Below are positions 28,262 through 41,775 of a stretch of 64,000 nucleotides of DNA, piece by piece. The position numbers and the translations under genes were made by a program. The notes beneath the pieces are model-generated. The model was not told the origin of the DNA. It was given only the letters and a program-made list of their open reading frames with translations, and searched no databases. Each line of letters begins with the position of its first letter. The stretch's first letter is position 1. Source of the DNA: Pterobdella sp. o SKG-2022 (taxonomy: Eukaryota > Annelida > Clitellata > Hirudinida > Piscicolidae); the NCBI GenBank assembly GCA_964035795.1, contig OZ038327.1, positions 5,013,174 to 5,077,173 of the forward strand, read 5' to 3'.

Positions 28262-28345
28262 CAACATCATCGTGCTGCAGGTCTTGACTGGGGTTTGAAC
28301 TTAGAGTCTTTGGCTTGATGTTCATCACCACCAGACTAGCAGAAT
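28262..28345 (-). mobile_element. Second, distinct tRNA-like SINE fragment
   Basis: On the - strand it reads TAGTCTGGTGGTGATGAAC (A-box-like), about 30 nt, then AGTTCAAACCCCAG (B-box-like). Spacing fits a tRNA-derived promoter. The sequence is unrelated to the common SINE in the window. Only one copy was seen, so its extent is uncertain. Confidence 0.45.
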
Positions 28346-31300
28346 CGCCAAGCGTTTATCATACATCACTTGATGAAAAGAGCATTATTTGAAACTGAGG
28401 GACAAATAATAGAAACCATCCTTCTGTAGCATTGAACCCTAATTAATTGCAATTTCAATGTTTTTTTTTAATTTTCTACTATTTATCAACTACTGCAGTA
28501 TTTCAAATACGTCGTTACAAAAGATGTAGAATGAATGCTACATAAAAAATAGAGCAATATATTTTAATTACATATAAAAAACTGTAGAAACTGACTCAAT
28601 TCGAAGGAATTTATTTCAATGGCGTTTTATTTGATTTGATGAAATTAGAAAAAAAATCAACAATACTATCAAGCACAACTGAATAAGCATCAAAAAAATT
28701 AAATTTCAAAAAATTAATTTTCAATATTTTAAATTCGATTTTTTTATAATTTATTATTTTTAAATAAAAATATATCAATTATTCAGTGTTTTCATTTATT
28801 ATTTGAGAATTTCTTCGTTATTTTCATTCGATTCTTCAAACAAGTTTCGATGCTATTTTTTCCACTAGTAGCTCATTCCATAAACATTCACAGGAAACAG
28901 TAAAGAAAGAGGTGACACAGAGGTGAGACTAACAACCGCAAGACCATTTTTATGACCACCATTCTCATTTCATTTAGTTTTTTTTTTTCATTACATTTTT
29001 TTTCCATAAATTTTGACTATTAGAAATTTTTTTTATCTATGATAATTTTATTTCAGTTTTTATTCTATGTGTTTTTCATTCGTTTTATTCAATTTTTTAT
29101 ATTAACTTTTCAGTTTTATTTTTTATTTAATTCAATTTTTATGTATTTGATTTTCGATATCTCACATTTCAAAGCCATTTTAGTTCACTCACCTCCACCA
29201 TCTTTCAGATTTCAAAATCAATATTTTCCAGTTTTCATTTTTGTCAAAACTTACACATCTATCATTGCAAAAAAAATGTATCGTTTTCCCCAATTCACTT
29301 CCATCGATCAATTTTTTTTTATTTTATTGCTTCCACAAACACCTCTAAATGAATTATATGGTACGAATTAGCATTTGAACCAAAGTCTATAAATAGACTT
29401 TCTAGTGGTGCCATTACAGAGAGCAACAAAACACAGTATAAATTATTCAAAACTTTTATAACTTAACAAAAACTCAAAGTTTATTAAACAAAGCCCCAAA
29501 GCTTTTCGTAAGAAAATCTCACCTTCTCAAATATAAGATTTTTGTTAGTTAAATTTATTCTGTTTTTTTTTCTATGCAATTTCATTATGCTGTTTTAATT
29601 TCAGCAAAATAAAACTGAAATAAATCATCAATTTTTGAATTTCTCACTTAATTTTCATAACAAAACTCCCAACATAGGGCCGTGTGCTGAACGCAAAAAC
29701 TTCGAAAAACAGGTGAAAAAAAATTTTGACTGAAAATTTTATTTTCTTCTCTAAAGTCTCATAAATGCTAAACAAATTTCTCTAATTATTCTGCTGCACT
29801 TTGTTCATTAAGTACTATTCCGATGTGGGTTTCACAACTCTTAATGCATCTAATGTATGGAAATTTTCAGACATCTTGTTTAACTTTTCTATGTGAATTT
29901 TTTTAATTTTATAAATAAAACATTTATATATATGATATAAGTGAACCAGAGTTGTAATACTAGATGTTTATCTCTGAAGTTTCTTACTGTTTTATTTATT
30001 TGAATATGATTGGCAACCGTTCTAGAAAATTTTTCGAAAATCAGCAAAAATATTGAAGACTTCATTTTTAAGGGGTTATGCTGGATTTTTATTGCTTTTA
30101 AGAGTGAAGTGTTAGCAGAAATAAGTATGAGTGGTTTCAAGTTGAATATGAGTAAGCATGGGTGAGTCTCACAAGCACAAAAAGTTAATCACAGTTATAT
30201 GATGAAATTCCTTCAAAAGGAGTGTTTGCTCTCTTGAATTTGAAGTTTTTCAAAGTTTAGTTTATTTGCAATAATAATAATCTTTAAAACAATTTTTGTA
30301 TAATTTGAAATGATTTTGTGCAGTTGGGAATTATTTTGTATTTCAAGTTGAATTCTTTTTAAATAGTTTTCACATAGCATTTATTGAAAAAGTTTTTCAT
30401 TATTTGATGGCTTCCATAGAAGAATTTTTTCAAAAATAAATCTCCAGATTTTGAAGAAAAGTTTAATACATTTTCAATTTTATCTGTAAAGAAGCAAAAC
30501 GAAAAAAAATTTTTTTTAAATCAAATGTTTTCAAATTTATAAACAATTTTTATAATTTATTTGAAATAATTTTTTCTCAAAGTTTTTTTCTGTTTTGAAG
30601 TTGAAATCCCACAATAAAAAACTAATAAGTGTAACAAAATTGCTTATGAATTGTTGAAAAAAATTCAAAACCAATCACAACCAATCAAATATGTTTTTGT
30701 GTATTTGTCGTTTTTGTGTTTCATTTCCACTGCGCAAGATGAAACACACGGTAATAAACTCAGATGTAATACACTTCATAAAATGCTCCTATAACAGTGC
30801 AGTGTTTATAAACTCATTTGAAGTAGCAGAAATGTGCTTTTGATTTTTGAGTTATTTACTTTAAGTGAAAAATACGAAAATGAAAAAAAATAAATAAGAG
30901 TAAAGATATAATTATAAAATATGATTATAAAATATAATTATAAAAATATTATTATAAAATTTATTTATGAAAATGAAATCACAAATTCAAATGGAAAAAT
31001 ATAATTTAAAGAAATAATTATGGAAATATTACCATAGAAATTTGATTATAGAAATAAAGTTATAAAAATAGAAGAACACTTATTTGTATGAAGAGCTGAA
31101 AACTTCGACAGGCTATTAATTTATTAGCCATTTAGATTAGTAAATATATCAGTTTAACACAAGAAAAATAATGAATTATGACAGAGTTAAATTTTTCGAA
31201 AATTTTAGTTAAATAAAAAAAATCAAAAAAATCGAATTGTTTTTTGGAGCTATTTTAAAACAATTAACGTGAGATCATAACTATATCACCAGGTGAATTA

Positions 31301-32008
31301 ATTTAGGTTGTATATCAAAAAAAAAAAGTTTTTACTGAAACTATTTAGTTTCTGTTGTGTAACTCTTTTTTATAATATTGAATATTATCCTTTTTATAAG
31401 ATTGGAGGTATGTGAATTGAGAAACAAAAATTTCATTATTTTTTATTAGAATAAAGAATTAGAGGTTTGAGTTTCAACCAAAAACATTCAACAAAATGAA
31501 ATAAAACAAAAATATAAACAAAAATTTTTCCAAAATATTAAGAAGAAAATAAATCACTATGAATAATACACAAGATGTCTCTGCAAAGTTAAATCAACAT
31601 TATCTTCAGTTCCGTTGTTTTTTAAATATTATTCCGACTATTGTAAAAATAATACACAAATGATTTCAACTTGTATCGATCCCAGTGATGTTTTAATAAT
31701 GTGAACCTTCAGTTAACAAATTCTTACAGATATATTCTAATAATATCAAGCTCAGTTGAATAATGTTTTAAACAAGCGAAAAAAAACGTTTGATTTGAAT
31801 TTTTTTTTTTAACTGATTCAGTTATTCATAATACTGCACAATCAGCTCTTTTTATCCAAATCTTTAGCTACATTTTGAAATGAATTCAACATTGAGAAAA
31901 TTATTTTAAATGTGATGCAAAAACTATTTTTAATAATATTGAGAATAAAATAATTATAATCGAAATATTTCCCAACAAAAACATTAATCAAGAGGAATTT
32001 TTAATAAT
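28346..32008. other. AT-rich stretch, no confident gene
   Basis: A possible 29-nt + strand microexon lies at 28894-28922 (CATTCACAG acceptor, CACAGAG|GTGAGA donor, reading ETVKKEVTQ, phase 0 to 2). It would join the phase-2 acceptor at 32291 but is too short to call. On the - strand, 29193-29320 is coding-like with a strong GGAG|GTGAGT donor, but the frame is broken by a stop next to an A9 run. A P2 half copy is near 31170-31222. Confidence 0.45.
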
Positions 32009-32112
32009 TTATTGAGAATCAAAAGCTATAATTTCCGATAAGTTTAGCCTTATCATAAAACATTGTGCTCAGGCTAAACTTATCGGAAACTGTAACTTTT
32101 AATTCTCAGTAA
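32009..32112. mobile_element. Palindromic MITE-like element, family P1
   Basis: The left arm (TGAGAATCAAAAGCTATAAT, TTCCGATAAGTTTAGCCT) is the near reverse complement of the right arm (AGGCTAAACTTATCGGAAAC, TGTAACTTTTAATTCTCA). The loop has TATCATAAAACATTGTGC. It shares its core with 58661-58810. Confidence 0.8.
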
Positions 32113-32290
32113 GTAATCAAAAAATCTTCAAATTTTTTTGTTAAATAAAATGAAAAAATATCTTTAATGCCTTCAAAAAGTGTGGCCAACATTTGATATT
32201 ACGTTTTAATCTCAGTTTTTTTTTAATTTATTGAATCAATCCATCCAAATAACTGTTTATTAGATTAAGAATTTATTGTCTTTTTTTCAG

Positions 32291-32379
32291 AGTGGATTTC
32301 ATGAAACTGATTGGAATAAAATTATCTTATTACAAAACTACTACTACTACTACTCCTACTACTACTACTACTACTACTC

Positions 32380-32466
<87 letters not shown>

Positions 32467-35400
32467 ATACTTCAAAAATCAAAATCAAAACAATAAAAAC
32501 TAGAAATAAGAGCAAAGAAATAATAGAACTAATTAATAAAATTTCTCTAATTTTGATCAAAAGCCGCAACAAAAATCCAGAAATGAAAAGAGCAAAAATA
32601 AAAAAAGTTGGAGAAAAATTGATGGAAGACTTGAAGAATAAAAAAAACGAAATGAAAAAAAATGAAAATATAATTGAGGCGAATAAAAAACAAAATAAAT
32701 CAAAAGAAAAAATTATTAAAAAAAAAATAAATAATAATGGAAATAACTCTATAATGAAAGACAAAAATCTAAATACGAGTAACTTGAAAATAAAAGACGA
32801 TAAAACAGAAATAAAAAATAAAGAACAAGTAATAAAAAGCACAGAACAAATAGCTTTCTTAAATATTTTCAACGGCCTGGAAAACTCAATCAGACAAAAT
32901 AATGAAATTGAAAAATATAGTAATAGTTATAAGAATAAAAATAAAAATAAAAACAATAATAACAAAAATAATAGTGTTTATGATGATAATAATAAACTTA
33001 ATAGTTTTAGTAACAATAAGAAAATTGGTATAGATAGTATCAATCAAAAAATAAAAACAAAAAAAAATGAAGGTAAAAATAGAAATAATATCAGCAAAAC
33101 TAGTTATATACAAAATGAATCAAAAAATAAAAAAAATAAAAACAATAATAAAAACAAAATGAATGATGTGAATAAAAGTAACAGTGATTTGAAGAATGGA
33201 AGGAATGGTATTACCAAAAATTATACACATTTCTCTAGACTAATGCATTTTTTCATTAAAAACAATAACAATAATAATAAAACTAATTACAATAATAATA
33301 ATAATAATAATTATAATAATACTAATAATATTGAAATGAATAGTAGCAGTGATAAGAATCTTAACAACACGGATAATAACAATAATATTAATAACACTGA
33401 TAATAATAATAATAATAATAACAATAAGAAAAACAATTATGACAAAAATATTAATAATAATGTTGACAGTAAAATTAATGGCTATAATAGTAGCAATAAC
33501 CATACTATGAATATTAAAGTAGATAACAATAATAATAACAAAAATAAAAACAAATTCAAAAACAAAAAATATGAAAATGACAATAATAAAAACAATGAAA
33601 ACAATAATACTAACAAAAATGAAAACAACAACAATAATAACAACAACAATAATAACAACAACAATAATAACAACAACAATAATAACAACAACAATAATAA
33701 CAACAACAATAATAACAACAACAATAATAACAAAAATAATAACAACAACAATAATAACAACAACAATAATAACAACATCAACAATAATAAAAACGACATC
33801 AACAACGATAAAAGTAAAAGAGATTATGAAAAACATTTCCAAGAAAGTGTTGTTCATAAAAAAGATAATCATAAAATCAATGAAAAGCACGAAACAAAAA
33901 TTATAAATAACGATATAATTAAAAATAACAATAAAAATAATAATGAAGTCATAAAAAACATCAAAAATAATAAAAACAATGATAATGATAAAAATGATAA
34001 CAATAATAACAATAACAACACTATTAATAACAACAATAATAATTTCGTTATTAATGATAACATTGATAATGTAACTCTCTATGATAATGATAGCAATAGT
34101 TCTGATTCAACTTCTCATGATGATCCTATTTATAACAGTGTTTCTACTCATAGGAATAATAACCATTACCAGAAAGATAACGTTAAAAAGCTAAAAAAAA
34201 TTATCAAAAGATCTTTATATTTTGATTTAATTAAAAGAGAAAACAAAATATTTTTTACTAATAACAGAAATAATCTGAGGTATTTCAGAAATAATGATGA
34301 CAATAACATGAGCAATAATAGTAAAAATAAAAAACATAACAATAATAGTAATAATAATAATAATGATAATAAGAATAATAATAATTTCCTTTTGACCCCC
34401 ATTTTCGTCGTAACCCAAAAACGTCCCACAAGGTTTAATAAAACTGTTACTATTATTGATAATAGAAATAATACTAATAGCAATAATAATAACTCAGATA
34501 ATAAAGCAGATATTCATAGTAATATGAAGTTTACTGACACTAACAATAGAAAAATACGAAAAAACAATTTTATCTCGAATAAGAAAAATAACAAAATAAA
34601 TACAAAAAACGTTTATAATAATAACAATAATAATAAAATTAATAATAATCATGAGAATAATAAAAAAAATTACCTGAATAACAGCATGGCAAAAAGACGT
34701 AAAATTGATACTAGTGCAAATATACTTATTGCAGAAAACAACAAAAACAATAATAATACTGATAACAATAATAATAATAAAAAGACCATCGTTACAAGGG
34801 ATGAAATAAACAATAATAAAAATAAAAATGATAATAAAATTAATGGAAGCAGTATGATTAATACAAGCAATTTTTCATCTGAGAGAATAATTTCAAACAA
34901 CAGTACTATAATTTATAACTATAATTACAACAAAAACAAAAATATTGATAACAAAAACATAAAAAATAATAAAAATAATAACGAAAATAATTATGAGAAG
35001 TTGAACAATGAAAACGAAATAAAGAAAGAGAAAAAGAAAAATAATAATAATGAAGGTATTTATAACAAGGAACAAAACAAGAACAACAGAAACTTTGATG
35101 ACGTGTATGGTGACGTAGCACACCCTCCAAACGTCATAGGCAATGTTGTTGCTGACGTAATTTATGACGAAGATTTTTTCTACTATCATCATGACCTACC
35201 TCCATCATCTTCATCATCATCTTTATCTTCTTCTCCTTCATCTTCTTTTCATACCGTTTCGGATCACGAATCAAATTTAAATTTTGAAACGTCATCTATC
35301 ATTCCTACGCAATCGCATTTTTCGTCGTCTTCGTCATCATTTTTCCCATCATCATCATCATCATCTTCTTCTTCTTCTTCTTCTTCTTCTTCTTCTTCTT

Positions 35401-35913
35401 CTTCTTCTTCTTCTTCTTCTTCTTCTTCTTCTTCTTCTTCTTCTTCTTCTTCTTCTTCTTCTTCTTCTTCTTCTTCTTCTTCTTCTTCTTCTTCTTCTTC
35501 TTCTTCTTCTTCTTCTTCTTCTTCTTCTTCTTCTTCTTCTTCTTCTTCTTCTTCTTCTTCTTCTTCCTCTTCATCTTGGAGCACCCTAGAACTCTTGAAC
35601 AACATTGCTACTATAGGATGCATCCTTCTCACAGCAAACCTTTTCGTCTTCCTCTACATCTGCTGCCGCAGAGAGTGGTTTCGATTTCCCAAGTGTTTTC
35701 GGTCACTCAAGCGACCCACTTCAGTTTCCGTTATTGCGTCATCTTCGTTGTTGTTCTCTTCCATTTCTAAATCAAGAGAAAATGTCGGAGATTTGCAACA
35801 AATTGAAAGCAAAAATAAAACTGTCTCAAATCCGTTGTTTGAAGCTGATGACGTAATCAACAACAAAAATAATAAACAAAGAATATGCAAAAAAAATAAA
35901 AATAAGAATAAAA
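32291..35913 (+). CDS. Gene A, large exon: low-complexity region, transmembrane helix, juxtamembrane tail
   Basis: The exon follows a canonical acceptor (ATTGTCTTTTTTTCAG) and enters in phase 2. The frame stays open to 35951, over 1,200 codons. In order: poly-Thr with two Pro from (ACT)n; a Lys/Asn-rich region with long Asn runs; charged but non-repetitive patches (for example NFLLTPIFVVTQKRPTRF); DDVYGDVAHPPNVIGNVVAD; and about 85 Ser from (TCT)n. Five residues later comes one strong hydrophobic helix (NIATIGCILLTANLFVFLYI). CCRREWFRFPK follows, a basic stop-transfer with two juxtamembrane Cys, and then SNPLFEADD. The donor used here is AAAA|GTAACC at 35914 (phase 1), which fits the next exon. 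Type I topology is inferred. Family not recognised. Confidence 0.6.
32336..32466 (+). repeat. (ACT)n microsatellite, coding poly-Thr
   Basis: About 43 ACT units with two CCT interruptions, read as Thr with two Pro in gene A. It has the same motif and codon frame as 623-740. Confidence 0.95.
33619..33780 (+). repeat. 15-bp higher-order repeat coding poly-Asn
   Basis: Units of AACAACAACAATAAT repeat about ten times with one AAA (Lys) interruption. AAC and AAT alternate in a fixed pattern while the amino acid stays Asn. Confidence 0.85.
35366..35570 (+). repeat. (TCT)n microsatellite, coding poly-Ser next to the membrane helix
   Basis: About 68 TCT units flanked by TCA-rich sequence. In gene A it reads as Ser immediately outside the transmembrane helix. 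The Leu, Phe, Glu and Lys readings in other frames are shadows. Confidence 0.95.
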
Positions 35914-37402
<1,489 letters not shown>

Positions 37403-37588
37403 GTAACCGAAATCTTTCTAAAAATGTGGCTTTGAAGAAAGAAAGCTCGAGGTCGTTTCTGAGCAGTCCTTCCCAGACAAACACACGCTTGAACTGGCAC
37501 ACCCCTGCAGACCCTTACGAAAAGAGACACATAACCACACACACACTACCAAAAACTAGCATTAAGTTAACTTCTCCGCTTGAAATAA
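37403..37588 (+). CDS. Gene A exon, 186 nt, phase 1 to 1
   Basis: The acceptor is CAAACTTTCCAAG and the donor ATAA|GTAAAG (strong). It reads NRNLSKNVALKKESSRSF, LSSPSQTNTRLNWHTPADPY and EKRHITTHTLPKTSIKLTSP. Entry and exit phases match the exons on both sides, giving LEI-N-SSLDV at the next junction. The frame remains open past the donor to 38292, so a longer exon form is possible. Family unknown. Confidence 0.5.
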
Positions 37589-38292
37589 GTAAAGTGTCTC
37601 ACACGAATATACAGAAAAACACAGAAGAACAAATAAATAAAAAGGAAAATCTAAACACTCATTCGCGCAGACAAAATAGCCCAACATACACGTACACAAA
37701 AAATGTGACAAACACACATACACACACACAAACACTTCCATTATCCACATTATCCACACACACATGCACGCAGACACTCAACATACGACGTTCAAACGTA
37801 GACACACCTATACAAACGGATACTGAGACTAACAGAGAAATACAAAAAGAGATAGAAGCAAAAGAAGAGATACAAACAAATGAATCAAAAGATACAAACG
37901 AACATATCAAAAAATACATCCAGCCACCTTTCTCAACAAAGCACACAAACTCAAAACACGCGAATGAAAATAATGGCGCAAACACCCACACAAACACACA
38001 AACAAATGAAAACACACAAAGACAAGCAGAAATACAAACAGCCATACCAACAAACCAAAAAACAACTGGATCTACAGAACTACTAGAAAATATTTATAAT
38101 GAAACAGTAGCATACCCAGAAAAAAACACGGATACAAAGACACATTCAAAAACAAAAATGTACGCACTAACAAACACACATACAAACGCACAAACAAACG
38201 CACAATTTCAAGAACATGAAGATTCAGAAATGCTTGTAGAAAAAAGAAAAACGTCAAACTTCCAACCGACATTCTTCAGTTTGTATCTTTGA
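37589..38292 (+). other. AC-rich open stretch after the exon donor
   Basis: This is degenerate (CA)n-like DNA with no stop in the frame of the preceding exon (Asn-Thr-His-Thr-Gln repeats). AC-rich repeats lack stop codons by composition, so openness is weak evidence. It could be an exon extension or intron. The start of the 41776 exon has the same style of sequence. Confidence 0.35.
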
Positions 38293-38860
38293 TGGTTTTA
38301 TAAGTTTGAGATGACAATTAAACCGTAAAAGAGAAAAACATTTCTCGAAAAAATATTTATTTATATTTCATACTTGCATAATTTTTTTTTAAATTGTCAT
38401 ATCTAAGAAAACTTACATTACATAAATTGCATTCAAAGTTCATAATACTCAGTGGTCTAAAAACTTTTGAAGTTGATGCCACTATAATCATACTCGTCTT
38501 TGATTTGATTTCATTTGTATAATAATACAAAAATAATAGTTTGAAACTTTTTTATATAATTCATATAATGTTTGATTAACTAAAGATGCAAAAGTTCATA
38601 AATCTTTTTTTTAATATATATTATGCATATTATAAAAGTACAAAAGAGCTATTTTTAGATATATTTTTCATTAAATACAGAAGATTCTATGATTAAGTTA
38701 TAATTTAGTTTTGGAAATGAGCCAAATTATTGAAGATATAATTTTCAAATTTTTTGAATAATAATTATCCAATTTTAATTCTCTTTTATCCAGTCTCACT
38801 TCTTATTTCAATTCTTGCTTGAATTTTGTTTCATCATTTTTCAAAACTTTTGAATGATTC
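38293..38860. other. AT-rich intronic stretch
   Basis: No structure recognised. Confidence 0.5.
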
Positions 38861-39362
38861 AATATAATTAGATTAATTAATAATTATTTAGATGATTTGA
38901 TATAATTAGATTAATTAATAATTATTTAAATTATTTGATATAATTAGATTAATTAATAATTATTTAGATGATTTGATATAATTAGATTAATTAATAATTA
39001 TTTAAATTATTTGATATAATTAGATTAATTAATAATTATTTAGATGATTTGATATAATTAGATTAATTAATAATTATTTAAATTATTTGATATAATTAGA
39101 TTAATTAATAATTATTTGGATGATTTGATATAATTAGATTAATTAATAATTATTTGGATAATTTGATATAATTAGATTAATTAATAATTATTTGGATAAT
39201 TTGTTATAATTAGATTAATTAATAATTATTTGGATAATTTTATATAATTAGATTAATTAATAATTATTTGGATAATTTGATATAATTAGATTAATTAATA
39301 ATTATTTGGGTAATTTGATATAATTAGATTAATTAATAATTATTTGGATACTTTGATATAAT
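38861..39362 (+). repeat. 38-bp minisatellite, about 13 copies, with alternating unit types
   Basis: The core is GATATAATTAGATTAATTAA followed by TAATTATTT and a variable 8-9 bp end. The ends run AGATGATTT, AAATTATTT in strict alternation for the first six units, then GGATGATTT and mostly GGATAATTT. The unit contains the palindrome TTAATTAA. Confidence 0.95.
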
Positions 39363-40724
39363 TTAATAAATTAATAATAATTTTTTTTAATTATAAACAA
39401 ACTTTTTGGAATAAAATTTCATTTAAATCATCTGTTATTACTTCTAACTAATTTTATGAACTCAGACAGTCTCTAAGAGAAATTTTTTGTTTTTTTTTCT
39501 TTTGGTTTTTACTGTTCATTTCTTTTTTTTCTGTTTTTTTTGTTTTTTTTTTTGTTTTTTTTTTTGTTTTATTTTTTTTTTTATTTTTTTGTTTATTTTT
39601 TTGTTTTTTTATGTTTTTTTTTGTTTTCACTGTTTTCTTGTACAAACCACAAATAAACTTTGTAAACTTTTCCAAAATCTAAAGTTTTTCTTAATTTTTT
39701 TACAATCAAAAGATATATGACGTTTTAAAAATTTATATTAATATTAGCTTGATTTCTCTGTTTTATCACCATTTTATATATCTCATAAGCACAAGTTTTT
39801 GTTATTAAACATGAAATTAAGCATATTCATTGAAATTCTCATATAAAATATATTCAAAAACCCTCATCATGGCACTGCCTCGAAATAAAATGTTATTCCA
39901 AACATTTGAGCCGCAACCTAGAAAGTAACAGATTTATTTGACATTTATTTTTTCTCTACTAAAATTCACTACACCATCATTGTAAGATTTATGGTAAGTT
40001 TTGTTCTCCCTTCTTCAGTTAATTGGTTTATAACTATTGAAATAGCAAAAAAACCTGATTTTAATGCAGTCTAACTCTTGATTTGAAATCTCTCACAACA
40101 CATCTCACTGTCTTCTTACATACTTGTCTAAAACCCCTCTCGGTTACTCCTAGTCTACTCAACACTTTAGCATGCGGAACTTGAATTAATGCTTTGGTAC
40201 TTGGTTGTAGGTTACATACAGATCAATCCAGACAAAATGCATTTTTTTTTGTTTTTCTAGATACTTTTCTAACATCATTTTTATGGTTAATTAGCATCAT
40301 TTGTGCTTTTCCTTCTAAATAAGCCAAACTTTTCCTTTTTGACCTTCCACTTGTTATTTACAAAACTTTCTCGACATCATTTTCATGGTTTTTGTCAAAT
40401 TTTTCAATGATTTTTTTTCAGTTTTTGACATTTTTCTATGTTCATCAGTCTGTTTAAATATTTTGAATAAAAAACCATTATTTTAATGACTTTCAATAAT
40501 GGTTACAGCAATTGTATCAAATGTATATAAGCAACAAAGCGGAAGAATACTTTTCCAGACTTGAAACATTTCAAAAACAATTTGAAATATAAAATCTGTT
40601 TACTTCAAAAAAAATTTTATCATGGAAAATTAAATGTGAATAGATATATCATTTGATGATTAAAAATTTAAAAAAATGGTTATATCACTAGTCATCACTG
40701 AAAATAAACTTTGAAATTTTTCAG
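39363..40724. other. AT-rich intronic stretch, no gene seen
   Basis: 39487-39630 is a T-run tract whose Lys-rich reverse frame is an artefact. 39860-40230 is somewhat C-rich on the + strand, with a short frame MALPRNKMLFQTFEPQPRK at 39871. No splice context was convincing. Confidence 0.45.
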
Positions 40725-40820
40725 ATAGTTCGCTAGATGTCATGGCAAAGATAGACTTAGAAAGACAGAGACTTGAACTGAAGAAAGAGCTCACCAAATT
40801 TGTCATGAGCAGAAGTCATG
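40725..40820 (+). CDS. Gene A exon, 96 nt, phase 1 to 1
   Basis: The acceptor GAAATTTTTCAG and the donor CATG|GTGAGA are both strong. It reads SSLDVMAKIDLERQRLELKK then ELTKFVMSRSH, a charged and probably helical segment with normal composition and no repeat origin. It joins 37588 in phase 1. Downstream it meets the strong acceptor at 41776 in a frame that ends at 41885, or the weaker acceptor at 41840 in the long frame. Family not recognised. Confidence 0.6.
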
Positions 40821-40861
40821 GTGAGAGTTTTATAGAAAAACTTGATGTCTTTATTTTTGTT

Positions 40862-41017
40862 GCCCGTATAGCTCAGAGGTAGAGCCTTAGACTAATTGTA
40901 TAAAGTTACCGGGTTTGATCCCGCACCTGTTCCACAGTGTTTTTTCATTACATTAAATTTGTAGCAAGCGCTTTGATCTACATGAAAAAGCACTTTATAA
41001 ATACTGCATTACATTAC
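40862..41017 (+). mobile_element. tRNA-derived SINE with a small internal deletion
   Basis: GCCCGTATAGCTCAGAGGTA, B box GGGTTTGATCCC, then directly CACCTGTTCCACAG (about 14 bp missing), CATTACATTAAATTTG and the tail GCACTTTATAAATACTGC. It lies in a gene A intron on the sense strand. Confidence 0.88.
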
Positions 41018-41775
41018 GTGACTAGATTTTAATGGTTAACTGAATAACAAAAATTAACTATTAAAATTGAATTTTTCGAATATAAAAATAGTGAACTATA
41101 ACAATAAAACCAAAAGTAATAACTAATAACATCAATAAATACTTGAAAGAACAACACTACAAGCCAAACTGGAAGCAAAAGGTTACTATGAATTCTTCCA
41201 TTGAGTTCACTTTTATAATTTCACTAATGAATTATGATAAGATTGTGCTTTTTGAAAATTTTAGTTTTGGTTGAACAATAAATGCATCTAAATTTCCTTT
41301 TTACGAAAAATAAGAAATCAGGAGAATTTGAATAAGATGGTAAAAAAAATTTCTCTAAAAAGTTAATTTTCTATTGTTCTAGCAACTTCAGTTTTTGTTT
41401 AGAACTTTTAATAATTATTTGTTTTATATCATTATCTACTCAAGCAACATCAATATTATTTTTATCAATTGCTTATAAGAAGTCATGATGAATTAGCTTG
41501 AAACATATGATTATCATCAATATTCATGGAAACTTGAGAATGTAAATGAAACTTCATCGCTGCTAAAAGTCGATTCATGAGAGAATTTCAGTACATTTAT
41601 TAAAAAAATCAGCTAGAGTTTTCGGTATATATAGCCTTACGATAATACCATCGCTTCTAATAAAATATGGTGGAAAAATATTTAAGAATAACGTTTAGAG
41701 ACATCAACATAATTTTTTTGTCTAACATACTAGCCTCAATGACTGTTCACTCGAAACAAAAATTGTTCGTTTCAG
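41018..41775. other. Gene A intron remainder, no gene seen
   Basis: AT-rich. Decayed palindrome pieces lie at about 41224-41260 (P2) and 41614-41652 (P1). Confidence 0.5.

Noticed and set aside
29193..29344. Coding-like - strand exon with strong GGAG|GTGAGT donor
   Set aside because: From the acceptor at 29344 the frame meets a stop next to an A9 run; it works only with an assumed indel.
33240..35632. Val/Ile/Leu-rich and Glu/Lys-rich - strand frames opposite gene A
   Set aside because: Shadows of the Asn and Ser codon repeats of the + strand exon.
35576..35700. Similarity of the gene A membrane segment to neuroligin-type stop-transfer regions
   Set aside because: Only a general resemblance of a Ser-rich stalk, a helix and basic residues; no esterase-like domain is present in the window.
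38861..39362. CRISPR-like array
   Set aside because: Units are contiguous with no spacers and the sequence is eukaryotic; it is a minisatellite.
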